Positions 8,195-17,690 of a stretch of DNA of 64,000 nucleotides are shown piece after piece (position 1 is the stretch's first letter; each line of letters begins with the position of its first letter). A model generated the notes under the pieces. That model worked only from the letters and a program-made list of their open reading frames with translations. It made no database searches and had not been told where the DNA came from. This DNA is from Lachancea dasiensis (taxonomy: Eukaryota; Ascomycota; Saccharomycetes; Saccharomycetales; Saccharomycetaceae), in assembly GCA_900074725.1 (NCBI GenBank), contig LT598454.1, positions 750,854 through 814,853 on the forward strand, in the 5' to 3' direction. Both the position numbers and the translations under genes were made by a program.

Positions 8195-11191
8195 TCAGTT
8201 CAAATAACCCTTACAACTTGGAGCCCCACAATAACAAGGTAGTCTTTCTTCGTCGTCCGTTTCTCTTTCGAACTTGTAATCATAGGTGAGTTCCTCGTTC
8301 GCAGCAATATCCCTGAGAGCGTAAATGACAATTCTTTTTCTCCCCCCAACTCTAATGATCTTAGCAGTGCAGCTTGGTTCACAGCAATGATTGATGAATC
8401 TCGCAATGCCCCCCTTCTTAGTGGCATCAATAACCGTAGACTCGTCGACTCTAAACAAATAGCTCGAGCCAATGCCACTTTTCAAATATGTCCTCTCTCT
8501 CATTTCGGCCACCGGCTGCCGAAGAATCTCACCAACGTATTCGATAATCATCTCTTTGGCAGCAATGGGCTCTAATGCATATAAACCCCAGTTATGGATT
8601 GCCGATCGCGCGAAAGTAACGGGTTTCTTACGCTTGGTTAATTGATTGAGAGTCAAAAGTTCAGATTCTGAGCCAATGATCGCTTTTTGGGCTTCGATAT
8701 CTTGTTGGAAACGCCTATTGATTGCGCGGTTGATCCTTGAGGAAGTGATCTCCGGAGCGTGCATGTCAAGCTCTGGTTTTTCCGATTCCTGGCGAGAAGA
8801 TTCTACATTCACATCAGTGATGTCTTGATGGTGGTACACGGTATTCAATGGTTGGTGCAGCTTTCTGCGATGAGGCAAATAACAATTTTTAAGCCTGTCA
8901 GGTATTTTTTTAAACCCATCAGCCTTGAAGCTGCCAGTGGCGCTTTTTAGAGAATCATCAAATGGTACATCATTCATACTATCTTGCAAAGCGGCAACTT
9001 TCCGATTCTCCTGTGATGACCGGTTTATATCAAAGAGGAGTGAGGCTAGGAGAAACTTGTTTCGTTCATCTAAGGGCTCCGAGGATACGCCTATGATCTC
9101 CTTCAAAACTTCAAAGTCCTCCTCGTCCTTGACAGCGTCCCTGATATCTACTAATGACAAGGAACCTGAGCTGCTGAATAGGTTAGGAGGATAGACGGTA
9201 GACGGTTTATCGTGAGCATTGGGCCTGTATTTTTCGGGGATCTTCATCAATTCTTCGGTCCGGGTGCTGTTGAGAACAAACTTTCGATCATCAGGCTCAG
9301 GGGTGGTTGCTTCGGATGACTGTAGCTTGATTTTCTTCTCAGAATGCTCAAAAGAATCTGATAAATCATCCTGCTCCTCTTCTTCTTCCCCTTTTTCTTC
9401 CTCTTCCTCTTCCTCTTCTTCATTCTCAATGGAAGACAACATTATTTCGTCTTCGTCCGTTTGTAAGTCGGATGGTATCGGTGTGTCGCTTCTAGAGCTT
9501 TTGTTCAGAAGGTGAGCCATCGGCTTTTCTAATTTTGGGTCCTTCGCGCTAGAATATCTCGTCTGAGTAGTCTTGCGGTCTCGTGCGACTGACGAACCCT
9601 TCGGTTTAAAGCGCGCACCATAAAGATTAAATATATCAAAGGCCGAAGACTTTGCTTGCTGTTCCTGTCTTGTTTGACTTGCAATCCGTCGCAGTTCATT
9701 TTTTCTCTCCTCTTCTTCTTCCTTTTTGGCCAGTATTTCAGGATATCGCTGTGGATTCAACATATCAAATACAGTTGGTCCAACAATCCGCCTTTTTATG
9801 TCCATTTCTAAAGCAAGACCTAGGTCTTGTAAAAGAATTTCAACAGTCGCGTTGACTAGTTCGTCAGTCGATGCATAACCAACCTTCTTACTTTCATTCT
9901 TTTCACTTTTGGTTGTCATAGCCAATGATGGAACAGGATCTATTAGAGTAAATCTTATAGTAACAGGTTTCCGTCTTCTCCTTGAGTTAACTGTCATCAC
10001 ATCAGACTCTACGTACATGCAAGCCTTAGCATCGCTTACATCATTGAACACCACATAAAAACCCGTGGAATGCCCAACAATTCTTGAGAACTTGTACTTA
10101 GCCAGCTTGATTTTGAAGTCTTCGATTGCCAGTCCATGAATAGATATAACTTTTTTCGACACGAAAAGAGATGGTCTACCTTGGACAACCTTCTCAAGGT
10201 CTCTAGGCAATAGTGTCGGCTGAGGACCGACCGTCGAAGGGATCTGCTTCTGTTGTCTCTGTACTTGTTCTTGGAGTTTCGCTGCCTCTTTGAGATTGCT
10301 CTCTATCATAGCGTCTATGATTTTGCGTGATTGGTTATTATCATTTATGGCGACGGCAAACTTGAAGCCTGATACACAATAGCAAGACTTCTCGAATGTT
10401 TTAAACGCTTTATGGGCAGACCGATGAGGAGCATCTAGGTTTCCTGGTGGACCTGTAAATCGCATAACGTAGACATAAAGAGGAAGTGCATTATTGGGAT
10501 CCATGAAGCTCTCAAAGTGCGATATTTCTCCAAAAGTGCTAAAATAGTTCTTTATTATGGCATCTTGAACCGAATTTTTAGGATCACGACTGATTGCGTG
10601 AACGACTATCTCACTTGGAGGAGGAGGTCCTATCGAATGTTTATCGTAAACTATCCGTGGCAGTCGCGAAAGTTTCGAACGGGGCTTCCTGTGCGGCTTG
10701 CGGGCCTTTGATCGATCTTCGAGATTACTTGACCTCGGGTCTGTAGCCGTCTGTTCTGGTGTTCGAGGTTTTAGCACTGTCCTAGGTTTGCCGCCTGCTT
10801 GAGGCTCTTGAGTCATCACATAGCCAGACTTCGGCAACGAATCGGCAATCCATGACTTCATCTCATCCCTGTGTATGAGACGTTTGGCTACAGGATCGAA
10901 GTAGTGGTACTGTTCCTGGAAACGGGATGTGTTGTACCGCAGCTGAGGTTCCGGTCGACGCGTCTTTGGGTGGGAAGCCTGAATGTTGTGTGATACCCGT
11001 GATCCGCGTGGATAGTAAGTTTCGCCTTGGAAAAGTTCACTTCGCGCCTTATAACTGCCCGAACCATGTTCTCGGCGGTAGGGGCGTCCACCGCCGTTGC
11101 GTTTTCCGTTACCGTGAGCCTGATTGTCATTGTGGTACCGGCTAGAGTATCTGTAGTGAGAAGAGTCATAGCCACGTCCGTAATAATCCAT
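8195..11191 (-). CDS. SET1: Histone H3-K4 methyltransferase Set1 (COMPASS)
   Basis: Set1 is the catalytic subunit of COMPASS, which mono-, di- and trimethylates lysine 4 of histone H3 at transcribed genes. The protein has 998 residues (S. cerevisiae 1080). The N-terminus is Tyr/Arg/Ser-rich ([19 protein letters not shown]). An RRM-like domain follows (about residues 190-290, [11 protein letters not shown] to GFKFAVAIN), and a second fold around 340-430. An acidic Glu run lies near residue 600. The n-SET segment includes [13 protein letters not shown]. The SET domain fills the last 145 residues, with HNWGLYA, EYVGE, the cofactor/active-site motif [11 protein letters not shown] and YDYKFE. The post-SET zinc cysteines are in [10 protein letters not shown]. 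The frame extends nine codons upstream to a GTG, but the ATG at 11191 fits the family start. It is divergent from ORC6, as YHR119W and YHR118C are in S. cerevisiae. Confidence 0.96.
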   Translation of the reverse strand: MDYYGRGYDSSHYRYSSRYHNDNQAHGNGKRNGGGRPYRREHGSGSYKARSELFQGETYYPRGSRVSHNIQASHPKTRRPEPQLRYNTSRFQEQYHYFDPVAKRLIHRDEMKSWIADSLPKSGYVMTQEPQAGGKPRTVLKPRTPEQTATDPRSSNLEDRSKARKPHRKPRSKLSRLPRIVYDKHSIGPPPPSEIVVHAISRDPKNSVQDAIIKNYFSTFGEISHFESFMDPNNALPLYVYVMRFTGPPGNLDAPHRSAHKAFKTFEKSCYCVSGFKFAVAINDNNQSRKIIDAMIESNLKEAAKLQEQVQRQQKQIPSTVGPQPTLLPRDLEKVVQGRPSLFVSKKVISIHGLAIEDFKIKLAKYKFSRIVGHSTGFYVVFNDVSDAKACMYVESDVMTVNSRRRRKPVTIRFTLIDPVPSLAMTTKSEKNESKKVGYASTDELVNATVEILLQDLGLALEMDIKRRIVGPTVFDMLNPQRYPEILAKKEEEEERKNELRRIASQTRQEQQAKSSAFDIFNLYGARFKPKGSSVARDRKTTQTRYSSAKDPKLEKPMAHLLNKSSRSDTPIPSDLQTDEDEIMLSSIENEEEEEEEEEKGEEEEEQDDLSDSFEHSEKKIKLQSSEATTPEPDDRKFVLNSTRTEELMKIPEKYRPNAHDKPSTVYPPNLFSSSGSLSLVDIRDAVKDEEDFEVLKEIIGVSSEPLDERNKFLLASLLFDINRSSQENRKVAALQDSMNDVPFDDSLKSATGSFKADGFKKIPDRLKNCYLPHRRKLHQPLNTVYHHQDITDVNVESSRQESEKPELDMHAPEITSSRINRAINRRFQQDIEAQKAIIGSESELLTLNQLTKRKKPVTFARSAIHNWGLYALEPIAAKEMIIEYVGEILRQPVAEMRERTYLKSGIGSSYLFRVDESTVIDATKKGGIARFINHCCEPSCTAKIIRVGGRKRIVIYALRDIAANEELTYDYKFERETDDEERLPCYCGAPSCKGYLN

Positions 11192-11802
11192 CACGAAGAA
11201 GACGCAAGTGGTACCCACAAAAGCGCCCCAACTGCTCGTCTACGAAGGTTTGGCTCAATATCGAAACTTTGCAATGTGGTTCAGACGTGTTACTAACGGG
11301 TATTTTAAAGTTCACGAACCTATTGATCATTACCGACGTATGGTGACATCTTATACATTGGCTCTTGATACCTGTCACAACTCAAAGTCACACTGGTCGT
11401 CGGATTCCGCCCCAGTTGATGCTAGAATTAGAATCAATAGCATTGATTCTGAGAGCAAATGACCATATGACATTTACTCTTTGTGCACTCAGTCTGGAGC
11501 ATGGCGGAGGAGAAGAAAACCGAGATGCACTAATTTCGGTCGTGATGCGGGTTGTGCCAGTAAAGAATATCAATCATCGTCAAAGGTCTGGCTGTACTTG
11601 GCAGATGCGCTCCAGTAGTAGTTGCAATTTTATTGTCGTGCTTCTAGCGACGCAGTCATTGTATACGCGGTGACTTTACTAGGTTTGGCACTTCTCGCGA
11701 TTGAAGAAGATGCTTCCTTGAGCATGGTGAGAGAGGCACTACAAAGGATTGCTAGCGTTTCGAATCTGATTTAACGTGTACAGTCACCAAGGTGTCTGAA
11801 CA
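11192..11802. other. Divergent SET1/ORC6 promoter region
   Basis: This 611-bp region separates the divergent starts of SET1 and ORC6 and must carry both promoters. I saw no clear TATA box, no exact MluI cell-cycle box, and no RNA gene. Short open frames here overlap each other on both strands and look like chance. Confidence 0.5.
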
Positions 11803-13119
11803 ATGTCCGGTCAGCAAGTTTGCAGATGCGTTTGCGACGTACTTGGATTGGAATTGAACGATCCCGCAAACGACTGGACTCAGGGTCGCCTGAAGAAACT
11901 ACAAAATACCACTTCCACTTTGTACAACGTGTCACTGAATAAGGTTATGCTTAAGCAGCACGAGGAGGTAGCAAGAATGCATCTGTGTGCTTTCTTGGCC
12001 GCAGAAAAGCTTTCGGAGAAGTACGAACCTGATCTGCGCTACGGAAGCGACAAGATCCCTCTTGAACCGCGAAAAATCTTGAAAATGCTGGAAATCATGA
12101 GGACATCCATTTTGAGTGCGTCTCCTGTCAAGCGTCTGAGCTGGTCGCCAAGTTCGAAGACAGTTCGGCAAAGCCCTGTCAAAAATGGTGGTCGTTTCAC
12201 GGCCATCGATCCAAATGAAATGCGAAGACAGCTGTTTGGAACACCAACCAAAAGTGCTGCAGGGCAGAAGAGAAGCAGGGAAGCAACGTCAGAGGAAGAT
12301 CTTCTCGAAACTCCAAAACAGACGAAAACTCCGGGGACGCCTGGCCGTGACAACCATGTGGGCAGTCCTACGCGTGCGACAAGAAGAAAACTGGTGTTCG
12401 AGATGGACGACGATACCGTTCACCATGGGGCTCGAAAGAGTGAAAATATAGGTGACGATGACGACGGTAGCGTGCAAGCGGAAGAGGATAAGGAGGAGCC
12501 ACAAGATGAGGAAGAGGAACGCTCCTCTTCGCGGCCAAGCCCACGTAAAGCTCTTTCTTCACCAAAACGCCGCTTCAATGCGCCAGATGTAGACCCTTCC
12601 GGTGCCTCCATAAGCCAACGCTCTTGTCTCCTTTACAAAAAATACTACAAAGTGACACCCGCAGAGGTTATAGAGCTGTGCAATCATTTTGAAATCCCAC
12701 GCGACGTTGCGTACCGAATCCTGGACCAATTCTTCGAACATGCCACGTATCTGGTGTTCCCATATCAACTTGTGTGTGGGCTCATTTTGAATTGTGCGCA
12801 AGTGATATTCAACGAACAGCGGCGCAAGGATCCTAGGGTCACCGAGTATCTATACCAAAAAATGTGCATGTTGATGAGGACCAACGAGCTTACGGATATC
12901 AAGGAATGTATGCAAATAGTCCGCGAGCTTATAGATGGAGAAAAATGGTTTCGGACGCTCAAGGTGGACCATGACTACTACGACGGTGTTGCCTACGAAG
13001 AAGCTATTGCGATCAGGCTCGGGAACATGCTTCAGAGACCTACTAATGTTGCGTCCGATGAACAGTTTGAGATCTGGAAGCATCGCCTGATGACAGATAT
13101 TTCCCTTAGAGATGGGTAA
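11803..13119 (+). CDS. ORC6: Origin recognition complex subunit Orc6
   Basis: Orc6 is the smallest subunit of the origin recognition complex. It binds Cdt1 and is needed to load the MCM2-7 helicase. The protein has 438 residues (S. cerevisiae 435). A TFIIB-like helical N-terminal domain (about 1-110) begins MSGQQVCRCVCDVLGLELND. The central part is disordered and full of CDK-type sites (WSPSS, QSPVK, GTPTK, ETPK, TPGTPGR, GSPTR, residues 107-195), matching the known inhibition of Orc6 by cyclin-CDK phosphorylation. An acidic Glu-rich run lies near 225-240. The C-terminal domain (about 270-438) ends in the region that contacts the other ORC subunits, with conserved KYYKVTPAEVIELCNHFEIP. The first ATG is used. 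Confidence 0.94.
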   Translation: MSGQQVCRCVCDVLGLELNDPANDWTQGRLKKLQNTTSTLYNVSLNKVMLKQHEEVARMHLCAFLAAEKLSEKYEPDLRYGSDKIPLEPRKILKMLEIMRTSILSASPVKRLSWSPSSKTVRQSPVKNGGRFTAIDPNEMRRQLFGTPTKSAAGQKRSREATSEEDLLETPKQTKTPGTPGRDNHVGSPTRATRRKLVFEMDDDTVHHGARKSENIGDDDDGSVQAEEDKEEPQDEEEERSSSRPSPRKALSSPKRRFNAPDVDPSGASISQRSCLLYKKYYKVTPAEVIELCNHFEIPRDVAYRILDQFFEHATYLVFPYQLVCGLILNCAQVIFNEQRRKDPRVTEYLYQKMCMLMRTNELTDIKECMQIVRELIDGEKWFRTLKVDHDYYDGVAYEEAIAIRLGNMLQRPTNVASDEQFEIWKHRLMTDISLRDG

Positions 13120-13446
13120 CAGCTTAATTACCAAAAACGATCCACATTCGGTCAATTCAGCCATGTGATGATTACACGACGAATCTCGATTAACGCAAAG
13201 GCCATTACAGTCAGTGGAAGGTGAAAAGTTAGGATTTTTTTTGATTTCGACGACAGCAGGGTCTCACTATGGAAATTGAAAAATTTGAAATTAAAGAATG
13301 ATCTCTAAGTGTACGACTTAAACATCAACGTACCTAAATCGATCAAGGAGCCCAGAGTTTGAATCTTGGTCTTCTCTCAATTGTCTTATAATAAGAGAAG
13401 CTACTTAGAACTGTATCTCCGGAGGTGTCCAAGTCTAGTTTTTGAA
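13120..13446. other. ORC6-NMA111 intergenic region
   Basis: This 327-bp spacer is AT-rich, with poly-T and poly-A runs near 13230 and 13275. It holds the ORC6 3' end and the NMA111 promoter. The NMA111 frame is open upstream of its ATG back to 13366, but only with a TTG. No other feature was seen. Confidence 0.5.
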
Positions 13447-16413
13447 ATGAGTTTCTCGTCGACGAAAAGAGTTCAAGCAGATTTAAGTGATTCTGAGCTT
13501 AATCAACATGATGTCAAGCGCCAGACTTTGAATGGGGATGGCAGTCAAATGACTTCTGATAGTGATGAGGATGTGTCGTACGTGGAAGAAGTGGACACTC
13601 AAGTTCTGGAAGAACCTTACAATAATGCCCAGTGGCAAGGCACCATATCCAAAGTTGTGGGATCGGTCGTATCTATACATTTTGCACAAGTTGCGCCATT
13701 CGATTGTGATCCCGCCCTGGTCTCGGAGGCCACTGGTTTTGTGGTTGACGCAGAATTGGGTATCATTCTCACAAACAGACATGTCGTTGGAGCGGGCCCT
13801 TTTGTAGGATACGCCGTTTTTGACAATCACGAAGAGTGTGATGTGACACCAATATACCGTGATCCAGTTCATGATTTTGGATTCTTAAAATTCAATCCGA
13901 AAAGTATCAAATATATGAAGGTACAAGCCTTGGAACTTAAGCCATCCCTCGCTAAAGTTGGATCTGAGATTAGAGTCATTGGTAATGATGCTGGTGAAAA
14001 ACTGAGTATTTTGGCCGGCTTCATCAGCAGAATTGATAGAAATGCTCCGGACTATGGAGAGTTGACCTACAATGACTTCAATACGGAATATATTCAGGCC
14101 GCTGCGTCCGCGTCCGGAGGATCATCTGGGTCTCCTGTTGTCAATATAGACGGACATGCAGTCGCCTTGCAAGCTGGTGGCTCCACCGAAGCGTCAACTG
14201 ACTTTTTCTTACCAGTGAACCGTATCTTAAGAGCTTTGAATTGCATTAGGGAAGAGAAGCCAGTCACAAGAGGTACAATCCAAACGCAATGGATTTTGAG
14301 GCCTTACGATGAGTGTAGGAGGTTGGGACTAACTACTGACCGCGAACAAGCGGCGCGTAAACAGTTTCCTGATAGAATTGGATTATTGGTTGCCGAGACG
14401 GTCTTGAGAGAGGGGCCTGGTGATACTAAGATCAAAGAGGGTGACACGCTGATATCAGTTAACGGCGAGCTGATAGCTTCGTTTATGCAAGTCGACCACA
14501 TACTGGATACAAACGTGGGCAACAGCATAGAGTTGTTGATCCAACGGGGCGGCAAAGACATAGTTGTTAATTGTGACGTTGGTGATCTTCATGCTATAAC
14601 CCCATCTTCATACCTAGAAGTCTGTGGTGCGACTTTTAATGAATTGTCTTATCAGATGGCTAGGTTCTATGCCATTCCGGTCAGAGGTGTGTTTCTAAGT
14701 AGTGCCTCAGGCTCCTTCAACTTCGACTCTAAGGAAAAATTAGGCTGGATTGTGGATGCAATTGACAATCAAGAGACTCCTAATTTGAATACTTTCATTG
14801 AGGTCATGAAACATGTGGAGGACAAAAAACGTGTTACTGTGAGATACCACCATTTAACAGACCAGCATTCCCCAAATGTGGCTAGTATTTACATCGATCG
14901 CCATTGGTGCAGCGAGTTTCGCCTCTATCAAAGAAATGACAAAACAGGCATCTGGGACTACAAAAATTTGGCAGACCCATTACCAGCTTTGCCTGTCGTT
15001 CCACGCGAAGCTAAATTCATTGACCTGTCAATCGAAAATAGACAGTTGGCCAAACTTTCTAGAAGCCTTGTCACGGTGACCACCACTTCTCCCATTCCGC
15101 TAGATTCAATGGCAGCCGAACCCCGTAAAGCTTCTGGTCTCGTTATCGATGCCCAGCAGGGTTACGTGATAGTATCTCGCCGTGTCATTCCTCATGACTG
15201 TCTCGATGTTTTCGTTACTGTAGCTGACTCCGTGATTCTACCTGCTGAAGTTACATTTTTACATCCTGCTCACAATTATGCTGTTATCAAATACGATCCA
15301 TCCTTGGTCAAAGCACCTGTGGAAACTCCTAATATGAGCTTCAAAAGAATGAAACGTGGTGATAAAGCACACTTCATTGGCTACACGCATAACAACAAGC
15401 TTGTATCTTCGGATACAACTGTAACAGATATCTCTTCTTTGAGTATTCCTAGCAACTTGATCCCCAGGTACAGAGCAACAAACCTTGAAGCTATCGGAAT
15501 TGATTGTAATGTCAGTTCGAGATGTAACTCAGGTATCATTGCTGATGATGATGGAACGGTCAGGGCACTCTGGCTGTCGTTCCTTGGAGAGATCCAAGAC
15601 GGCAAAGAAAAAGTATACTTGCTTGGGCTGGATATGAGTGACCTCAAACCTGTCATTGACCTCTTGAAAGAGGGCAAGCGGCCAAGAATCAATATTGTCG
15701 ACGCAGGCTTCGGCTCGATATCCATCGCCCAGGCCAGGATTCGTTCTACGCCAGAAGAATGGATCTCGAGAATGGAAAAAGAATCTGAGAACAGACTACA
15801 ATTCATGCATGTTACTCGCGTGTCTTTCACCCAGGAGAAAGAAAAGCTCCTCCCTGGTGATGTTATTCTTAGTGCAGAGGGGAAACTAGTCAAAGAAATG
15901 AGAGATCTGGATGGTATTGTTACTTCTGGAGGTGGTCCCGATGACAAACAAGTTCTCAATTTCAAGGTTGTGAGAAACGGTAAGATCGTTGATTTATTGG
16001 TCAACACAATCGAAGTTAGTGAAACTTCCCACTTTGCTGTTTTTGCTGGCTGCATCGTGCAACCCCCTCACCATGCTGTCCTACAGGCCATGTCTAGCAT
16101 ACCTAGTAGCGTGTACTGTACCTTTCGTGGTCAATCGTCACCTGCCATGCAATATGGAATCGCTGCAACTAATTTCATCACACATGTCAATGAAATCGAG
16201 ACCCCAGATCTAGATACTTTCGTGGAGGTGGTTAAGGCTATACCTGACAACACCTATTGCAAAATCAGACTCGTGACTTTTGACAACGTACCTTTTGCCA
16301 TTTCCCTGAAGACCAATTACCATTACTTCCCAACCGCAGAACTCAAAAAAGACCCTGGCAATGGGAAATGGATTGAGAATGAGCTTAACAAAACTGATGA
16401 GAAACTCGAATGA
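13447..16413 (+). CDS. NMA111: Nuclear HtrA-type serine protease Nma111
   Basis: Nma111 is a nuclear HtrA/Omi-like serine protease that promotes yeast apoptosis, degrades the inhibitor Bir1, and affects lipid homeostasis. The protein has 988 residues (S. cerevisiae 997). Fungal Nma111 is a tandem duplication of protease-PDZ units. The first protease unit keeps the triad: His in TNRHVV (residue 112), Asp in DPVHDFGFLKF (143) and Ser in GGSSGSPVV (about 226). A PDZ segment follows (about 290-390). The second unit, beginning near residue 555 (ASGLVIDAQQGYVIVSRRV), lacks a proper serine motif (RCNSGII), as in the family, and is presumably structural. The Asp/Glu-rich N-terminus suits a nuclear protein. 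The ATG at 13447 is chosen over an upstream TTG. Confidence 0.95.
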   Translation: MSFSSTKRVQADLSDSELNQHDVKRQTLNGDGSQMTSDSDEDVSYVEEVDTQVLEEPYNNAQWQGTISKVVGSVVSIHFAQVAPFDCDPALVSEATGFVVDAELGIILTNRHVVGAGPFVGYAVFDNHEECDVTPIYRDPVHDFGFLKFNPKSIKYMKVQALELKPSLAKVGSEIRVIGNDAGEKLSILAGFISRIDRNAPDYGELTYNDFNTEYIQAAASASGGSSGSPVVNIDGHAVALQAGGSTEASTDFFLPVNRILRALNCIREEKPVTRGTIQTQWILRPYDECRRLGLTTDREQAARKQFPDRIGLLVAETVLREGPGDTKIKEGDTLISVNGELIASFMQVDHILDTNVGNSIELLIQRGGKDIVVNCDVGDLHAITPSSYLEVCGATFNELSYQMARFYAIPVRGVFLSSASGSFNFDSKEKLGWIVDAIDNQETPNLNTFIEVMKHVEDKKRVTVRYHHLTDQHSPNVASIYIDRHWCSEFRLYQRNDKTGIWDYKNLADPLPALPVVPREAKFIDLSIENRQLAKLSRSLVTVTTTSPIPLDSMAAEPRKASGLVIDAQQGYVIVSRRVIPHDCLDVFVTVADSVILPAEVTFLHPAHNYAVIKYDPSLVKAPVETPNMSFKRMKRGDKAHFIGYTHNNKLVSSDTTVTDISSLSIPSNLIPRYRATNLEAIGIDCNVSSRCNSGIIADDDGTVRALWLSFLGEIQDGKEKVYLLGLDMSDLKPVIDLLKEGKRPRINIVDAGFGSISIAQARIRSTPEEWISRMEKESENRLQFMHVTRVSFTQEKEKLLPGDVILSAEGKLVKEMRDLDGIVTSGGGPDDKQVLNFKVVRNGKIVDLLVNTIEVSETSHFAVFAGCIVQPPHHAVLQAMSSIPSSVYCTFRGQSSPAMQYGIAATNFITHVNEIETPDLDTFVEVVKAIPDNTYCKIRLVTFDNVPFAISLKTNYHYFPTAELKKDPGNGKWIENELNKTDEKLE

Positions 16414-16605
16414 AATGCTATCTGCAATTAATGCATCCTTGTGACTGTTAAAAAACACGCTTCAAAACGCTCTCTTTCTTGTATATACAGGAACTCATTT
16501 CATTACGATTTATCGATTGTATAAACTGATACATATACCATCAATGCATATTGCTACTTGCATGCTACTTCCGCCGGAGCCTCATATTTCCCTAACCTTC
16601 TGTTT

Positions 16606-16881
16606 TCAATGGTACGGCAACAGTCTCTTCAAATGCTTAACGTGAGTGGAATGAGCCATCGTTTTGCCATCCAAAGACTTCAAAGTTGATTTTCCCCATC
16701 CAGCGTTACCGTGGTTCCTCCCAGCACGGCCCCTCTTGAAGCTTGTCGAAGTTTTCCTCCATCTCTTGGCTGTGCCTTTATGAGTTTTCATTAATGACCT
16801 GGTCTGCAGCAGGAAAGGCTGTTGAACTTGGGCCATCATTCTACCACAGTTGGTGAAAGAGCGTATAAGGTAGGAGAGCAT
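16606..16881 (-). CDS. MRP35: Mitochondrial large-subunit ribosomal protein bL35m
   Basis: The predicted 91-residue protein carries the bacterial L35 signature MKTHKGTAKRWRKTSTSFKR at residues 31-50, followed by GRAGRNHGNAGWG and a basic tail. The first 30 residues lack acidic residues and contain Arg, Ser and hydrophobics, as expected of a mitochondrial targeting sequence. It corresponds to S. cerevisiae YNL122C, which also lies between NMA111 and TOM70, so synteny supports the call. It converges with NMA111, with 192 bp between the stop codons. Confidence 0.9.
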   Translation of the reverse strand: MLSYLIRSFTNCGRMMAQVQQPFLLQTRSLMKTHKGTAKRWRKTSTSFKRGRAGRNHGNAGWGKSTLKSLDGKTMAHSTHVKHLKRLLPYH

Positions 16882-16890
16882 GATCTCGAT

Positions 16891-17118
16891 TCAGGCCAAT
16901 AGGCGAATGTGTACTGGGCGTTGTTTAATTCTGCTGACGTTCCGCTTGAGCCTATAGAGATCATCTAGCTTAAGTTTTTCATGATTAGTATAAAGTGACT
17001 GGTCTGCGAACACAATGACAGTGTCAGTAAAAAACAAAAGCTGATGATGCTCAGGAAGTCTAACCGGCTTTGTGTTCAACATAACATACAACAAGTATCT
17101 GGACCTTGAAATAGTCAT
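16891..17118 (-). CDS. Small orphan open frame, 75 residues
   Basis: The frame starts with ATG and gives a basic protein beginning MTISRSRYLLYVML, with a charged C-terminal helix (LDDLYRLKRNVSRIKQR). I do not recognise a family. It ends only nine bases before the bL35m start codon, so it would overlap the bL35m promoter. This makes a chance frame quite possible. No S. cerevisiae gene sits at this place. Confidence 0.2.
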   Translation of the reverse strand: MTISRSRYLLYVMLNTKPVRLPEHHQLLFFTDTVIVFADQSLYTNHEKLKLDDLYRLKRNVSRIKQRPVHIRLLA

Positions 17119-17162
17119 TGATTATCTTCGAAATTGTATTCTTTCCAAAGTATCTTTATTTG

Positions 17163-17474
17163 ATGAGTCTCAACCCGATCGGAAACAGAGACACAATTTT
17201 CATGAGCTCATCTAAGGGCAGTGGTCGGGCCCTCCAGCAAAACATTTCGCAAGAAAAATGTCACTTATGGAAGTATCCTCGAGAAGTGTTTCAGTTGTCC
17301 TTTCACCAACAAAATGACCATTTCCCTGCAGGAACGGAGTACGACCTCTGGATAAACAAAGGAGGTCTGATAGCTCTTGGGGAACTATGTTCTGCGTCTG
17401 AACTTTCAGAGCTCGTAACTAAAAATGAATTTGAACGCGAAGGCAACGGTTTAGGCAGCGCAGTCACGAATTAG
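17163..17474 (+). CDS. Small orphan open frame, 103 residues
   Basis: From the first ATG the frame encodes MSLNPIGNRDTIFMSSS and a mixed, soluble-looking sequence (CHLWKYPREVFQLSFHQQND, then GTEYDLWINKGGLIALG) with no membrane segment. I recognise no family. It is antisense to the TOM70-bL35m direction of transcription. Its amino-acid composition is more protein-like than that of most intergenic frames in the window, but length alone does not prove a gene. Confidence 0.25.
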   Translation: MSLNPIGNRDTIFMSSSKGSGRALQQNISQEKCHLWKYPREVFQLSFHQQNDHFPAGTEYDLWINKGGLIALGELCSASELSELVTKNEFEREGNGLGSAVTN

Positions 17475-17690
17475 GACACGCGCACACCTACAAACTGGCA
17501 TATTTAATTGACGTCCCTTTTGGCGTTAAGGCGACACAGCGTCTTTTGTAGTTCGTATTTACAGAAACATACATAGGTCAGAAAAGTATGTCAACAAATG
17601 TTAAGTTATTGAACTGGATGGAATTGTGTATGCGAAGGATGAACTCAGACAGGTTCATTAAAAAACGCTTCATTCGTTTTTCGTGTCAAT

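Larger units (their letters stand above)
16882..17690. other. bL35m-TOM70 intergenic region with two orphan frames
   Basis: This 809-bp spacer lies between the bL35m start and the TOM70 stop, both on the minus strand. It holds two small open frames of unknown status (listed separately) and the bL35m promoter. No RNA gene was recognised. Confidence 0.4.
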
